From Tigriopus japonicus (Eukaryota > Arthropoda > Copepoda > Harpacticoida > Harpacticidae), in assembly GCA_010645155.1 (NCBI GenBank), contig JAAGOF010000109.1, positions 1,835,804-1,899,803 of the forward strand: a stretch of 64,000 nucleotides of DNA. Direction: 5' to 3'. Position numbers and translations under genes: made by a program. Below, one piece after another: positions 1 through 11,413 of this stretch; position 1 is the first letter of the stretch, and the number at the start of each line of letters is the position of its first letter. The notes beneath the pieces are model-generated. The model was not told the origin of the DNA and searched no databases. It saw only the letters and a program-made list of their open reading frames with translations.

Positions 1-3000
1 AATTTAGACATCCTTGGTGACCAACCCAGCTTTCAATTGCGGTTTGAATTTCTTGCAAGGCCTGAGCAAAATATCTTCTTATATGGAAGTCAACTCCTGC
101 TGTACCTTTAACTCAATCTGTCCATATTAAGTTGGGAAGCTCTCTATAAAGCACCCACGAAGATTTGTCTGCAGGAAAAGGTCTGTTAAGACGTAGATAA
201 TATGCTTGAAGGCTCTTAAGTTTTAATCCACTAACTTTTATGTGATCTCAGCCAAGTTGGTGTGGGTATCATTCAACTATCAAACATTCGGCATTTGACT
301 GATTTTGCTACATTCAAAACTTCTTCCACTCAACCACCTCAAAATTCTACTCAAAACTCCTAGCTATTGTCCAAACATCAAATTAAATCGGTACAATGAT
401 TTTTTTATAACAGATATTTCTTGCAAAAAAACTATATTTCCACACATTGGATTTAAAAGTTATAGGTTACTATAGGTCGGTTGTTGAAGTAGTTTGGAAG
501 TATAGTAAAAGCATAGAAGCATAGAAGCATAGAAGAAGTATGAAAGAAGCATATGACATGAAGTAGAAATAACCATGCTCCATCAAGTGTTGCCACATAA
601 ACTGCAATTTTCAATCACAGCTTATGTAGTAAAACTTGATCGAGCACGGCTATTTCTTCTCCATTCCACATGCTTCTTTTGTGTTTCTACATATGATTCT
701 ACTATAATTCCAAACTACCTCAGCAAATGATCTTAAACCTTCAATATGTTATTTCATTACCTTCAAGTAACGCCTCTTTCCCCTCAATTCAAACTTGGAA
801 GCACTTCATTGCAATAATTTCTACTCCGTCCTTCTTGCGAAGTTATTTACCACTTCTGTTATGAAATCAATCAATTTTTTTGTTGATCAAGAAAGTTTTC
901 CTTCATTTTAGAAGCTGACAAGAATAACGAGTTCAACTGTCGCAATTAGAGGATTTGAGCAATAGTACCATTAACGAACCGAAAGACTATTCGAAAAAAT
1001 GGCATCAACTCATCTTTCGTCACACCATAAGAACTGATACAAGTTGTTTCAATGAAAAATGAATGGGCAGCTGAATGGTCCAAGCCATCATTCAATAGTG
1101 GGGGACCTTTTGAGTTGCTTGAAGATTTTTAGATTGGTTTGGAAGGGAGGCAGAAAAACATGTCTAAACTTACGAGGGGTTAAGAAAGAAATCCAACCCA
1201 GAAGGGAGCCAAGGAGGTATTTATTCAGAGATAACTGATTAGCCAGAGGGGAGGAATCGATTGAGCTATTCCGTCTTGTTCAAGGCCAGGTTGCAAATCA
1301 TCAGGAGGAGCATCGAATTGTTCAAATTATGTTCACATTCTTCAATGGCTTCACGAACAAGAACACAGGGATCATCGCTCGAATGATTACTACTTTTTCA
1401 ATGACAGGAAGAAGGGTGGAGTAATTCACTGTATGCACATTCTGGATCATGTCGGCCAATCCCTTGGATTTAGCATTGTAATGAATGTGGTCTGGTTGGC
1501 TTTTTCTTCTGTGCTTAAGCACGCTAGAAATGCCTTGATTGTCACAATTGAGAAAGGGTGGGTGTTTCTTGGCCAAGTTTTGAACGATATGCTCTCATTT
1601 TATGGTATGATTTCGTCAGACAAGCCTCCCTTTGAACTAATTGAAAACCAATCATTTGGAAGTTCTCAGACTCAAGCTTAAGCATGGCCATGTTTCTTGG
1701 AGAACAAATGATCCGTCGTTGAGCAAGGGGTATGTAATAAAGAGGCAGAGGAAAATACAACAAACAAGGCAAGCAATAACATCCTTTGATTTGACCACTG
1801 GCAAGTTGCTAAATTGGACCCCTGAATGAAATTGATCGGAGATATGAGGCCCCCTACTTGTACCAGATGACACAAGCTTGAGAATTGAAGACAAAACACC
1901 ATTGTGCTATATTAAAAGAAAGTTTTGTTTTTGGCAAATCCAGATGTCTGTTTGCATTTGAGGATTTCAAAACGCTATACGGAAGAGCAAACACTTACCT
2001 AGTAATTCATGTCGCGATAAGTGAATAGATTATGTGGCATTGATACTTCATGTTCACTTAAAAAATCTGATTGTCGATGGATATTTACGCAAGGCTTCAA
2101 AACGAGTTGATCGATCAAGGAGTTAATCTTGTGAGATAAGAATGTTGGTAATTCATGAAAGAGTCCCTTTTGAATGAGGATTTGGCATTCATTTTATTTA
2201 TGGTGTCTTGATGCACATCGCACAAACATTTTGATTGAAACATAAAAGCCTATTTTTCCAATTTGCCCAAGTCTACAATCAAAACTTTCCATTCAAGGAG
2301 TTTTTTTTTTCTTTCCATTCCCTGAAGAAACGAATGGCATGTAGTACCAAATTGTAAACAACATCAATGGCTCTAAACGATGGTTTTAATTTCAACAAAC
2401 AAGGTACAACTGGCCAACATCCTAGAAATTCAACAGAATATTCAGGCAAATGCACTTGCATCAAAATTGGTTTCACAATCTGCAATTCACATGGTGTAAT
2501 TGATGAGGTGATGTTCAAATGGTCACTGTTTCAAAGGACTCTTCCATGTTGTGGTTTTAATCCCGAAGAACCCGCAAGTTTCTAACGGAACACCAAGACA
2601 AATATTTGCTTTGATGGTTTCATGCCAGAAATTTTAAATCTCCGCTAAATTTGACCTCAAACCTGGCCTAACCAAGAAAGATGTCCTTACCTCTCTCTTT
2701 GGAAGCCATGATGCTTTTGGTTGAACGTTGATCCAATTGATGTCACAAAACTATTATCATTTATCTTATTTACCCCACTGCTCGCTATCACCGAAATGTC
2801 TCTCTTACAAGAAACTTGAGCGTATAATCCAAGATGCAACTTCAATTTCAAGGTCCAAGAGATGTCTTCTCTGTTTGGGAAAAGGCAATGATGCCTTCAA
2901 TGTGTACGAGAAAGCTCAGTATGTGTTCTTATTCCTGTCCCTGCGTTCGACCCGAGTCTTATCCCGGGTCCAAGTTCCATGTTGTTCCCGCTTGGTGCCC

Positions 3001-3350
3001 TCTTACGACACTCAGGATTGCAATGGAACGCCGTCATAACATAGCACAGCCCATGCACAGCCAAATCAGCCCAATATCTGCCAGGGGTAAGAATCAGTTT
3101 TCAACCTAATTTCAATATTCAGTACAATAGTGATTAAATTTGCCGAACATGCGCACCTTCAGGGAATGTAACTCGATTTCCTAAATGTTTTAGCCTCTAG
3201 GTTTTGAAGGAAAACCTTTTGAGAAAACTTTGCTGACGCGGAGTCTTCCAAAAATCAACTTCCTCAACTTTTAAAAACAACGTTGTCTTTGGCACAGCTG
3301 ACAAATCCATGATAAGGAGTAGAACTAAAAGGTGTTACATTGATTGAACA
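1..3350. other. Intergenic, no gene recognised
   Basis: Both strands carry only short overlapping open stretches (around 1320-1900, 2280-2585 and 2728-3109) with no recognisable domain, no consistent splice structure and mutually overlapping frames. The only structured item seen is the fold-back repeat at 484-725. The last few hundred bases should contain the PRPF3 promoter and 5' UTR, but no TATA box or initiator could be assigned with confidence. Confidence 0.6.
484..725. repeat. Fold-back (palindromic) repeat, about 240 bp
   Basis: The left arm starts GAAGTAGTTTGGAAGTATAG (about 487). The reverse complement of the right arm starts GAGGTAGTTTGGAATTATAG (about 722). The arms stay alignable for over 100 bp, through AAAGAAGCAT and CCATGCTCCATCAAGT versus CCGTGCTCGATCAAGT, and meet near 610. 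The left arm has an 8-bp unit, GCATAGAA, repeated three times (511-535) that the right arm lacks. This looks like a small fold-back element. No target duplication could be assigned, so the superfamily is unknown. Confidence 0.7.
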
Positions 3351-5307
3351 ATGCCGCAGAGCTCCATGGCCCCCATGGGGCGGTTCGCCCCCAATACCCT
3401 GAGTCAGCTGGAGCCCCAAATTCACAAGGAGATCAAGGCTGTTCTGGGATTCTCCGAACCCACTTTGCTTCAAGCCACCTTGAACGCCATCCAAGCCGGA
3501 GGTCAAGAAAAAGACATAGAGAGTAAGTTTCACCCCTAATCCGGAACATTTTAGCGTGATCTAGTCCTTGATGGAATCCTTTTTAGGTCGATTAGCCACC
3601 ATGTTAGAGTCTCGGAAGGCCAAGAAGCTATCTCGCAAGATTTACGGAGCCGTAGATGAGTTTTGTGTGACGCATGAATTGCCCCGACCGGAAAGAGGAG
3701 CCGAGGAATCGGATCGGGGATCGAGGAAGCGCAAGGCCAATGACGAGGACGGAGAATCTCCGAGCGCTAAAAAGCCCGTGGAAGGCAGTATGGCCGCCAT
3801 GTCGGCCGAACAAATTCGAGCCATCATGTCCAACACGAAGAAACAGATTGAAGAACGCAAAAGGCAGCTCCAAGTGAGTTTAGCCGCAGCCAAACCCGCT
3901 TTGGGTAAAGCTGCTGCGGGGGTTGTAGGTCCGCAAAAACCGGCAGTGCCTGATGCGTCCGAGGATAAGTTTAAGTCGATCGCGGCTCTACAGGCGCAAA
4001 TTCAGAGCCGTATGGAGAAGATGAAATTGCCCGTGGCCACGGGTCCGACTTCATTGATCTTGGATGCGCAAGGTCGAACTGTGGATGCTTCGGGCCAAGA
4101 GATCCAATTGACCCAACATGTTCCTACGTTGAAAGCCAATTTGCGGGCCAAGAAGCGGGATGAGATGAAGGAACACTTGAAGGAAGGCCCAGGTGTGGTC
4201 CAAGTTGATCAAGAATCCAAGTTCTTTGATCCACGAGTAGTGGGTAAAGGCGTGGCCACGCGGGCCACTAAACGAGCTTTTCGCTTTAACGAGCCGGGCA
4301 AGTTCCAAAATGAAGGCAATCGTTTGCGAATGAAGGCCCAATTGGAGAAGCTTCAAGCGGATATCGCTAGTGTGGCTCGTAGAACGGGGATTTCTTCGGC
4401 CACCCAACTGGCCAAACTCGTGCCGAAAGAAGCGGAGAAAGGCCGAATTCCGGAAGTGGAATGGTGGGACTCGCACTTGATGCACCCGGATTCCACTTAC
4501 GCCGAGCCCGTTTTTCGCGAAGGAGCCATCACCAATCTCATTGAGCATCCCATTCAACTCAAACCTTTGGAATCATCCCAACCCGAACAGATTCCCGTGT
4601 ATCTCACCAAGAAGGAACGCAAGAAGCTACGGCGTCAAAATCGTCGCGAAGCTTGGAAAGAGAAACAGGACAAAATCCGTTTGGGTTTGATCAATCCGGA
4701 CGAGCCCAAGGTGAAAATGTCCAACTTAATGCGGGTCCTCGGCACCGAAGCCGTCCAGGATCCGACGAAAATCGAGGCTCACGTCCGAGCCCAAATGGCC
4801 AAACGATTGGATACCCACGAAAAGGCCAATGCCGAGCGGAAACTCACACCGGAAGAGCGCAAGGCCAAAATTCGACGGAAGCTCGAGGAAGATACGAGTT
4901 TCGGGGTCCATGTGAGCATCTATCGCATCAAAAGTCTGATGAATCCGGCTAAAAAGTTCAAGGTTTTGACCAATGCCAACCAATTGACCATGACCGGATG
5001 TGTGGTCTACTTTGAAGACGTGAATGTGGTGGTGGTAGAGGGTGGACCTAAGCAACAGAAGAAATACAAACAGCTCATGATGAACCGAATCAAATGGGAC
5101 GAGGAGACCTACAAACGACCGGATGGCACCGAAGTCGACAACGCTTGCACGTTGATATGGGAAGGCCAAACCAAGGAACGCCATTTCAAGGAGCTGATGA
5201 TCAAGCAATGCCCAACCGAAAGCTTCGCCCGCGATTTCTTCCGCAAGTTCCAAGTGGAGCACTTCTGGGATTTGGCTTATAGCGCCTCCGTTCAGGACGA
5301 TTTGTAA
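3351..5307 (+). CDS. PRPF3: U4/U6 snRNP protein PRPF3 (Prp3)
   Basis: Exons 3351-3522 and 3587-5307 with a 64-bp GT-AG intron (donor GTAAGT, acceptor TTTTTAG) give 630 aa; the human protein is about 683 aa. The N-terminus (residues ~15-95) resembles the PWI domain, including VLGFSEPTLLQATLN. A Lys/Glu-rich middle follows, with the PRP3 domain at roughly 200-450. The C-terminal domain (~490-625) holds SIYRIKSLMNPAKKFKV and VNVVVVEGGPKQQKKYK. PRPF3 is a core U4/U6 di-snRNP protein needed to build the U4/U6.U5 tri-snRNP in the nucleus. The Pro-Thr pair in QDPTKIEAHVRAQMAKR (P450, T451) corresponds to the site altered in a human dominant retinitis pigmentosa. The frame runs open upstream of 3587 inside the intron, but only the spliced version supplies the PWI start. 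It converges on the ING gene 175 bp downstream. Confidence 0.95.
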
Positions 5308-5482
5308 CGCTATGGAAATATACACATTTTGCCTTTATATATTTCAAAACACGGTATTTCATAAAAGTCTGGGGCAATAGAAAGGGGTGGGACACGATCT
5401 CGATACATCTGAGCAATACTGACACGGCTAAGCCATCCAAGAAATCTCAATCCGAACTGTCCGACGTTCGGTTCTTCCGGGG

Positions 5483-6316
5483 TCATTTCTTCTTCTTGTA
5501 CAAGGGCACGCACTTGGGACAGTACCACTTGCCTTTGGGCTTGGTCGTCAGACCCATGCAACCAAAATGGAACCACTCAATGGGACAATCCGAGTTATCG
5601 CACCCGATCATCTCACCGTAAGAGACTTGTTGACACAGACAATACGTGGGTTCATTCGGATCCACGGGCATATCCAGGACCTCTTGCGGGATACCCACCG
5701 TTGAAGCCAGGGAGGTTCCCCCCAAAAGAGGTTCCTTGGGCGTGGCTGACTTATCCGCCGTCCCGCCACTCCCACTGGCCGCTTTTTTCTTGCCTCTTTT
5801 CCCGCCTTTTTCCTCATCTTTTTTGCCGCCTTTTTTCCCGGTTCCGCCCGCTCCGCCCGAATTGGCCTTGCTACCCGCCGTTTTGCTGTACTTCTTCTTG
5901 GCCTTAGATTTGGGTCCGGTTTCGGCTTCGGCCTCGGTTTCCGTTTCAGTCTGCGATAATCGGCCTTTTTCCTTCATTTCGGCCTCAAATTTGGCCAGAT
6001 CGGCGTCCAATCGTCGGATATGTTTGTCGACCAGTTCGTAGGTTTGAATGGCGATGGCCACTTTGTCATCGCCGTGGATCTTGGCCTTGCCAAATCGACT
6101 CTGGATCTTCTCCATCTCGATTTTCCGATCGGCCGAGCTCAAATCGCGCACTTTGCGCAGATATTCGTCGGCGAGAGCATCGGCTTCTTGCAGAATGGTG
6201 CGGTTTTTCCGGTCCAAATCGTGCATGAGCGTAAAATTCCGCCGAAGATCGCCGGGCAGAGATTCTAAGGAATCGAGATAGTGCTCCAGATAGAGGGTGG
6301 AGGAACCACCCGCCAT
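5483..6316 (-). CDS. ING5: Inhibitor of growth protein, ING4/ING5 type
   Basis: An intronless 277-aa frame; ING4 and ING5 of vertebrates are about 240-250 aa. The frame is open three codons further up to a GTG, but the first ATG is at 6316 with G at +4. Residues ~8-105 form the ING dimerisation helices (YLEHYLDSLESLPGDLRRNF). A long low-complexity Lys/Gly/Ser linker (~125-200) contains probable nuclear localisation signals. The C-terminal PHD finger has a full C4HC3 set: C226, C228, C239, C244, H250, C253, C266, C269. Aromatic-cage residues Y225 and W248 match those that bind H3K4me3 in ING4. Proteins of this group recruit HBO1 or MOZ/MORF acetyltransferase complexes to active promoters. ING4 and ING5 are too alike to separate by eye. 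The linker is longer than in vertebrates. The 3' ends of this gene and PRPF3 share the 175-bp gap. Confidence 0.93.
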   Translation of the reverse strand: MAGGSSTLYLEHYLDSLESLPGDLRRNFTLMHDLDRKNRTILQEADALADEYLRKVRDLSSADRKIEMEKIQSRFGKAKIHGDDKVAIAIQTYELVDKHIRRLDADLAKFEAEMKEKGRLSQTETETEAEAETGPKSKAKKKYSKTAGSKANSGGAGGTGKKGGKKDEEKGGKRGKKKAASGSGGTADKSATPKEPLLGGTSLASTVGIPQEVLDMPVDPNEPTYCLCQQVSYGEMIGCDNSDCPIEWFHFGCMGLTTKPKGKWYCPKCVPLYKKKK

Positions 6317-9186
6317 GCTCTCCACGAGGAAAGGTCAAGATTGGAGATGGTGGTGGATGCACTTCACTTCACATCAACGTAGTTTTGGTTTTAGAATCCT
6401 TCAGTTTAGGCAGCGTTGCCAGAAAGGGTGGTTTGAAATAATGCCATCTCTTAGTATTTACCGGCATGATGTCCCTCACCCGAGCGAGTGTTTTCTCAGG
6501 TCATTTTAATCGGTTTCTGGGTCGCAATTTTCAGGTGTCAATTTTTCTTGTTTTGTCGAAAAAAACATGCCCTCTTTTTCTGATGTTGAAGATTTTCGTT
6601 CCTTTTACTACCAATTTCTGCCATTGTTCGCCATTTTGAGATGTTCCTTGCTATGGAGTTTTTCTCACAGCCCTTCTCTGCCACTTTGTCCTCCCACTGC
6701 TACTTCACATTTCTCCTAACAATCCTAACTCCTACATACAGTGTCAGCTTTTTAAAAATGGCAATTTTATCTGTTAGTTGGCGTCGCTGCCTTCAAGATC
6801 TTTTATTTTGAAAGCGGAACAGCTGAAATGAAAGCTTATCAGTGTGACGAAAATGATTCAATGGAAAGATAATTTGGCTTAACTAATTTGAGATAAAATA
6901 GGCTTGTCAAAGAAAAAGCAAACTTAATCGAACATTGAAAAATGTTTCCTACTTTGACTGGACTACGGCCACTTTAATGAAGAGTTAGTTACCATATGAG
7001 ACCTTTTTGGTTCCAATCTCTTCACCTCTCACCGGAAGGAATGTGCTGAAAGATGGCGAAATGCCAAGAACTCGGAGAAAATTTAGAAAAATCAAACTTC
7101 ATGCCTCTTCAAGTTCAAATAGTATTTGATAATCTCTTAGTTTTCCCTGTACATGGTACGTTTCAAGGATGAAACGATATTTTTTACTGTACTCATGATT
7201 TCAATTTGTCACCCTGAATCTTCCAATGCCAAACTCATGTGGCCCAACACAACTTTACATGCCTTCCCAGCCACAAAATAAGGCTGACACGTAACAAACT
7301 TGACTTGAATAATTTTATCTCAAACCAAGTTTATTTGTACGTGTATACTTAAGATTTCTTTTCGAACTTTAATTTCATCATTGCCGATTAGCCATCATTT
7401 TCCTCAAAAGTGCTTGCAAGCCTTCCTTTGACTTTGCATTGGTTTGTGTAGCCTATCTAGTGTCTTCTAAAGCCTTTAGTGTCTTCCATAAAGCAGGACG
7501 AAGCGGCTACAGTGTACCGTTCTAGGTTCAGGGTCTCCCGATTCTCGCTGAAAAGCGCACTCATCGGAAAATAATCAGGCCTCAATCAGTTCACTGTTCA
7601 ATCTTTTGTTTATTGATGAAACAAATCCAGCAATTGATCAAAAAACTAGACCTAGATAAAAAAAAAATATTGACTTTAATGTAAACTGATTCAGCTAAGC
7701 TCATGTTGAATGATGATTACATTCATTAAGAAAAAGTTTGTTCATGTTTATAAGGAAAGTAGACAAAATTTTCAGGTACATAAAAGAGAAAAGTGACACA
7801 CGGCAAAATATGGCAATTTGGTGAAAACTTTTGAACTTAAAAACTAGAACATTTTTTTTGATTGAAATGAAATTTTCTTTTGTATTGAACTGGAAAAAAG
7901 TCTTGAAAGAGGGACAGAGTGTGGCAATTACGTCGGTGGATGTTGAGCGCTCATTTTCTCAGTTTAAAAATGTCTTGTAGATCGGCACCACAATTTCTTT
8001 GAGGAGAATCTCGCAAATCCTTTTTTTTTTACAAACTACTGCTACGACGAAAAATACTAAATAAACAACCAAATTGTGTCAAATATCCTACTTTCAGTAT
8101 TTCTTGTGACGGCAGATTTTTTGCAACCGCTACTAGGAATGTGATTCAACAACCAAATAATAAACAAATAAATCGTTAAAATATTTACTATTTCACAATT
8201 AATATTAAAACACAATTGGGTCTGCCACCGAGTTATTGTTGTTGGCAGATCTGGACAACCCTTGCATATGAAGTTGATCAGGAATAGTATTTAAGAATTC
8301 ATCAAACCCTGCTCTAAAAGCCGTTAAATTTAAAGCTTATTCACCTTAATTTTTGTCCTTTTCCATAACAATGATTTAAACATTTTAGCTGTTTTTATCA
8401 AATACTTTTGGGGTCCCTCGAAATGCGAGAACAAATGTTCTGTCTCTTCTTAGTTTTCAAAGCATCCTTTTTAACTGATCTAAACATCCATTAGTCGAAA
8501 TGCGGCTACCTCGGGTCCTTCCAAGTCATCACACTCACCCAACCTTTCCCGTCGAGCGCAATTGGCCTCTCAGTCATTTGGTGACCCTATTGTCACTCTA
8601 CTACGTCAGATCTGTTCCATAAGCTGCATGCATGCCATCGTCCAATCGTGTGTGTACTGTCTGTGTAGTGCACTTACGAACGTCTGTGGGATTGTAGGTA
8701 AACGGACCCAACGAATAGATACTCAGACAGTGTTGAACGTGGTTTCCAAGACGAACGGAGACATCATTAACATCGTTCCCACTGCCTGACAAGTCATTCT
8801 GGCTTGACACGTGACTCCCTTGGGTGGACCATTGACAGCTCGGCCTTTTCTCTTCTCCATCATCCATCCCCACCCAATAATTCTCATCAACGTTTTGAAT
8901 CCATTCCGAGCTAGCGTTGTTGTCCTGTGATTGAGGTTGTAGTTCATGGTTTTGCACTCATTGATTGACAGCCAGCCATCCATCTACTGCACCCATCTCA
9001 CGTATTTTAACCCTTAAATAGGTGAGAAGTCTTAACACGCATTCAAGTTTGGGGAATATGCTTTGATTAGTGTGATTTAAGAGACATTTAACAAATGTTG
9101 TTAAGCCTAATTTGCGAAGATTAGACCTAATAAGAAATACAATTAGAACCGAAAAAAATTGAATTACTTTTTAGGATTGTCTTCAT
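6317..9186. other. Intergenic, upstream of ING; no gene recognised
   Basis: AT-rich sequence with short unrelated open frames on both strands (for example 8562-8789 plus and 8601-8983 minus), none with a recognisable domain or convincing splice sites. It contains one copy of a diverged repeat (about 6580-6750, inverted relative to 57690-57890). The ING promoter should lie just above 6316, but no core element is obvious. Confidence 0.55.
6580..6750 (-). repeat. Diverged dispersed repeat, copy 1
   Basis: Read on the minus strand, this segment has ATTGCCATTTTT, then AAAGTGGCAGAG, then GAGAAAAACTCCATAGCAA, then GAACGAAAAT. The segment at 57690-57890 has the same blocks in the same order: ATTGCCACTTTTT, AAAGTGGCGGAA, TAGAAAAACTCTGTGGCAA, GAACGAAAAT. 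Spacing is similar. This points to two old copies of one interspersed repeat. The ends and class could not be set by eye. Confidence 0.5.
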
Positions 9187-10154
9187 AAGGGACAGAAACT
9201 TTAGACGAATAAACTTATTCGTCTTATTTCATCTTTTTTGGTCTTTTTGACCTTTATTCGTCCCGAATTTTTTTTCGTCTAATTTGGATTTTATTCGTCG
9301 TTTTCGTCCAATCGGGCAATTTTATTAGTCTTTTCTCGTCTAATTGGCCAAAAATTTGGATTTTCTTGGATTTCAAGCTCTCTAAGCGGTTTTTTGTTTC
9401 AAATTTCCAAGCAATTAAAAACTTCAAAGAAAGTTCAACCCCACCGATTACAGGCCAATGTAAAAATTTGATTGTCAGTTGCGGTTTTGCGCAAACAAAA
9501 TACAATCCACACTTATAAAGTAACTTGTACTCGTACAGTTGCTCGACAGACACAGAAAGAAAAGATTACTATTGGATTGAAAAAGCTTTCTGGCCATCAG
9601 AACAATAATGGAATCTGATTTTAGTATAGCTCTTCTGAAAACGTTCCTTTACAAGAGGCATTTTTAACTCTTGGTCTTTATTTGACATGTGTACTACTGG
9701 CTAATTCTTGCTCGTTAGGTACTTCCTTTTTTTAAAATTTTCTAGATTTCGCCGTTTTTTCACAAGCAGACAGATTGGTCCTCATCAATAGAGACATACA
9801 TTTCGTCTATTTTGTGGGAGCAGTTTTAAACGTCTTTTTTCGTCTGTACGGGCATTTAATATTTCTTCTTTCTTATAACACAGTTTTAATCGCCTTTTTG
9901 GGAAATTGATTCGATTTTTTTACGTCTTACAAGTCTTTTTTTTCGTTTTTTCCGTCTCATGGGAACTTTTATTCGTCATTTTTCGTTTAATCGGTCAATT
10001 TTATTCGTCTTTTTTCGTGTAATCGGTCAATTTTATTCGTCTTTTTTCGTGTAATCGGTCAATTTTATTCGTCTTTTTTCGTGTAATCGGTCAATTTTAT
10101 TCGTCTTTTTTCGTGTAATCGGTCAATTTTATTCGTCTAAACTTCCTGTCCCTA
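9187..10154. mobile_element. Non-autonomous hAT-like DNA element, 968 bp
   Basis: The left end reads AAGGGACAGAAACTTTAGAC. The reverse complement of the right end reads TAGGGACAGGAAGTTTAGAC, and both continue GAATAA. A perfect 8-bp direct repeat, GTCTTCAT, flanks the element at 9179-9186 and 10155-10162. Eight-bp duplications with short TIRs of this kind are typical of hAT transposons. There is no transposase frame; a 99-codon minus-strand frame inside is built of the internal repeats. The interior is full of TTTTTCGTCTAAT-like motifs and, near the right end, a 32-bp tandem array. It presumably moved with a transposase supplied elsewhere. The perfect duplication suggests a fairly recent insertion. 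Confidence 0.85.
9960..10140 (+). repeat. 32-bp tandem repeat inside the hAT-like element
   Basis: The motif TCGGTCAATTTTATTCGTC followed by TTTTTTCGTGTAA recurs with TCGG at 9991, 10023, 10055, 10087 and 10119, an exact 32-bp period, plus a diverged copy before the first. The last unit runs directly into the terminal repeat (TTATTCGTCTAAACTTCC). The repeat unit therefore shares its TTATTCGTC core with the transposon end. Repeated subterminal motifs are known transposase-binding sites in other hAT elements; that role here is inference. Confidence 0.9.
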
Positions 10155-10194
10155 GTCTTCATTATCAAAGCAGACTTGCATTATATACGGCTTT

Positions 10195-10752
10195 TCATTG
10201 AGCTGGAGAAGTCATTTCTAAGTTCCAAAGACATTTGAGGCCAGTTTTGAGGTGAAGAGACAATGCCGCATATGTAATTGAGTTCCGTTAATTAAGTCAC
10301 GGGCCAAAAATTGATATAATATCACTTAAAACTTGCTTAAAAACAATTTTATGAAAATTTTCTCTTGGATAATTGTTAGACACACTTAGTTCGGCAATGG
10401 TTCAAAATGTTGGTGAAAACTATTTAGCAGTTCAATTTTCAATGGCTTTTCTTGAACACAATTCTCGAAGGTTACAATCGAACTTTTGTTAACTCAAATT
10501 AGAAGAAGGGCTCAATAGATTTTGTCAATATTTTGGGTTCACAAAACCATAAAACCACTTTAGGAGTGGTAGATAAGACAAGTTCAGAAATTTGTTTTTA
10601 AGCATGTTTAGTGTAGTGACATTATATCAATGTTTGGCCCATGACCTAATTCACGGTAACCAAACTCAACTACATATGCAGGATTGTCTTCTCACCTCAA
10701 AACTGGTCTCAAATATCTTTGGAACTTTAAAAATACTTCTCCAGGTCAATAA
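10195..10752. repeat. Long inverted repeat, arms ~155-165 bp
   Basis: The left arm (10195-10350) runs GAGCTGGAGAAG, AGTTCCAAAGACATTTGAG, CCAGTTTTGAGGTGA, GCATATGTAATTGAGTT, GGGCCAAAAATTGATATAAT, GCTTAAAAACAA. The reverse complement of the right arm (10588-10752) has GACCTGGAGAAG, AGTTCCAAAGATATTTGAG, CCAGTTTTGAGGTGA, GCATATGTAGTTGAGTT, GGGCCAAACATTGATATAAT, GCTTAAAAACAA. Identity looks about 80% or better. A ~240-bp spacer separates the arms. It begins about 40 bp after the hAT-like element. It may be another fold-back element or a head-to-head pair of one repeat. No coding sequence was seen. Confidence 0.8.
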
Positions 10753-11413
10753 ACACTTGTTTAGCAATACCATTCTTTTGCAATGTTGTGCCATTTCCAC
10801 CTTTTAAAGGAACCCTTTTGAAGGATAGCAATGTACCCTAGTGAAGAAACCGCATACACTTGTTAAAGCTTAAAGGGATGAAAATTCAGGTAATGGTCTG
10901 GCTTATTTGCATAAACTCTGTTCTGAATTGTAAGGATTCAGAGTGTTAGTTACATAAGGAGATTTTTCATGTCTTTGCTTCATAACAAAACTAAAGACCA
11001 TAAATTGGAATCAGGGACTATTTTTATGACTTCTTTGCATCATAGTATCTTTGTCAGTATCCTCGTTCATCTGAGTTAACTACGTATTTTGTCAGAAATC
11101 GTGATTGAACTAAGCCGAGTTTGTTAGTTGCTAAGCCCTCCAGACAGTTTCGAGAAATCTCAAGGGGTCAAGCCAGCATCTTTTTGGATTCTAGTCCGTT
11201 TTGAAAGAGGGCTTAATGATGATTGGATTATGTAATCCCGGCAAAAGGATGGATGCTACACACGCACACATCAACTTGGCATAATGCCCATTTGTCCCGC
11301 TTCTTGAATACGCAATTCGCGGTCACTATGTCAACAAGTTAAAGTGTCAAAGACTTTTTCTCTGACTGCAGCTCTTCATCAGCCTTAGTCGTGAAGAAGG
11401 ACCTTTGATCATC

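Noticed and set aside
1322..1902. Cluster of overlapping frames on both strands as a gene
   Set aside because: All six frames are intermittently open, with no domain and no consistent splice signals; possibly a decayed repeat, but unsupported.
4051..5325. Long minus-strand open frames opposite PRPF3
   Set aside because: They are antisense shadows of a well-supported coding exon and show no domain.
5646..6281. Plus-strand open frames opposite the ING gene
   Set aside because: They are antisense to a clear ING/PHD coding frame; the Pro/Ser-rich content mirrors the Lys/Gly linker.
9254..9553. 99-codon minus frame in the 968-bp element as a transposase
   Set aside because: It is Lys/Ile-rich low-complexity translation of the internal repeats, with no hAT catalytic or dimerisation motif.
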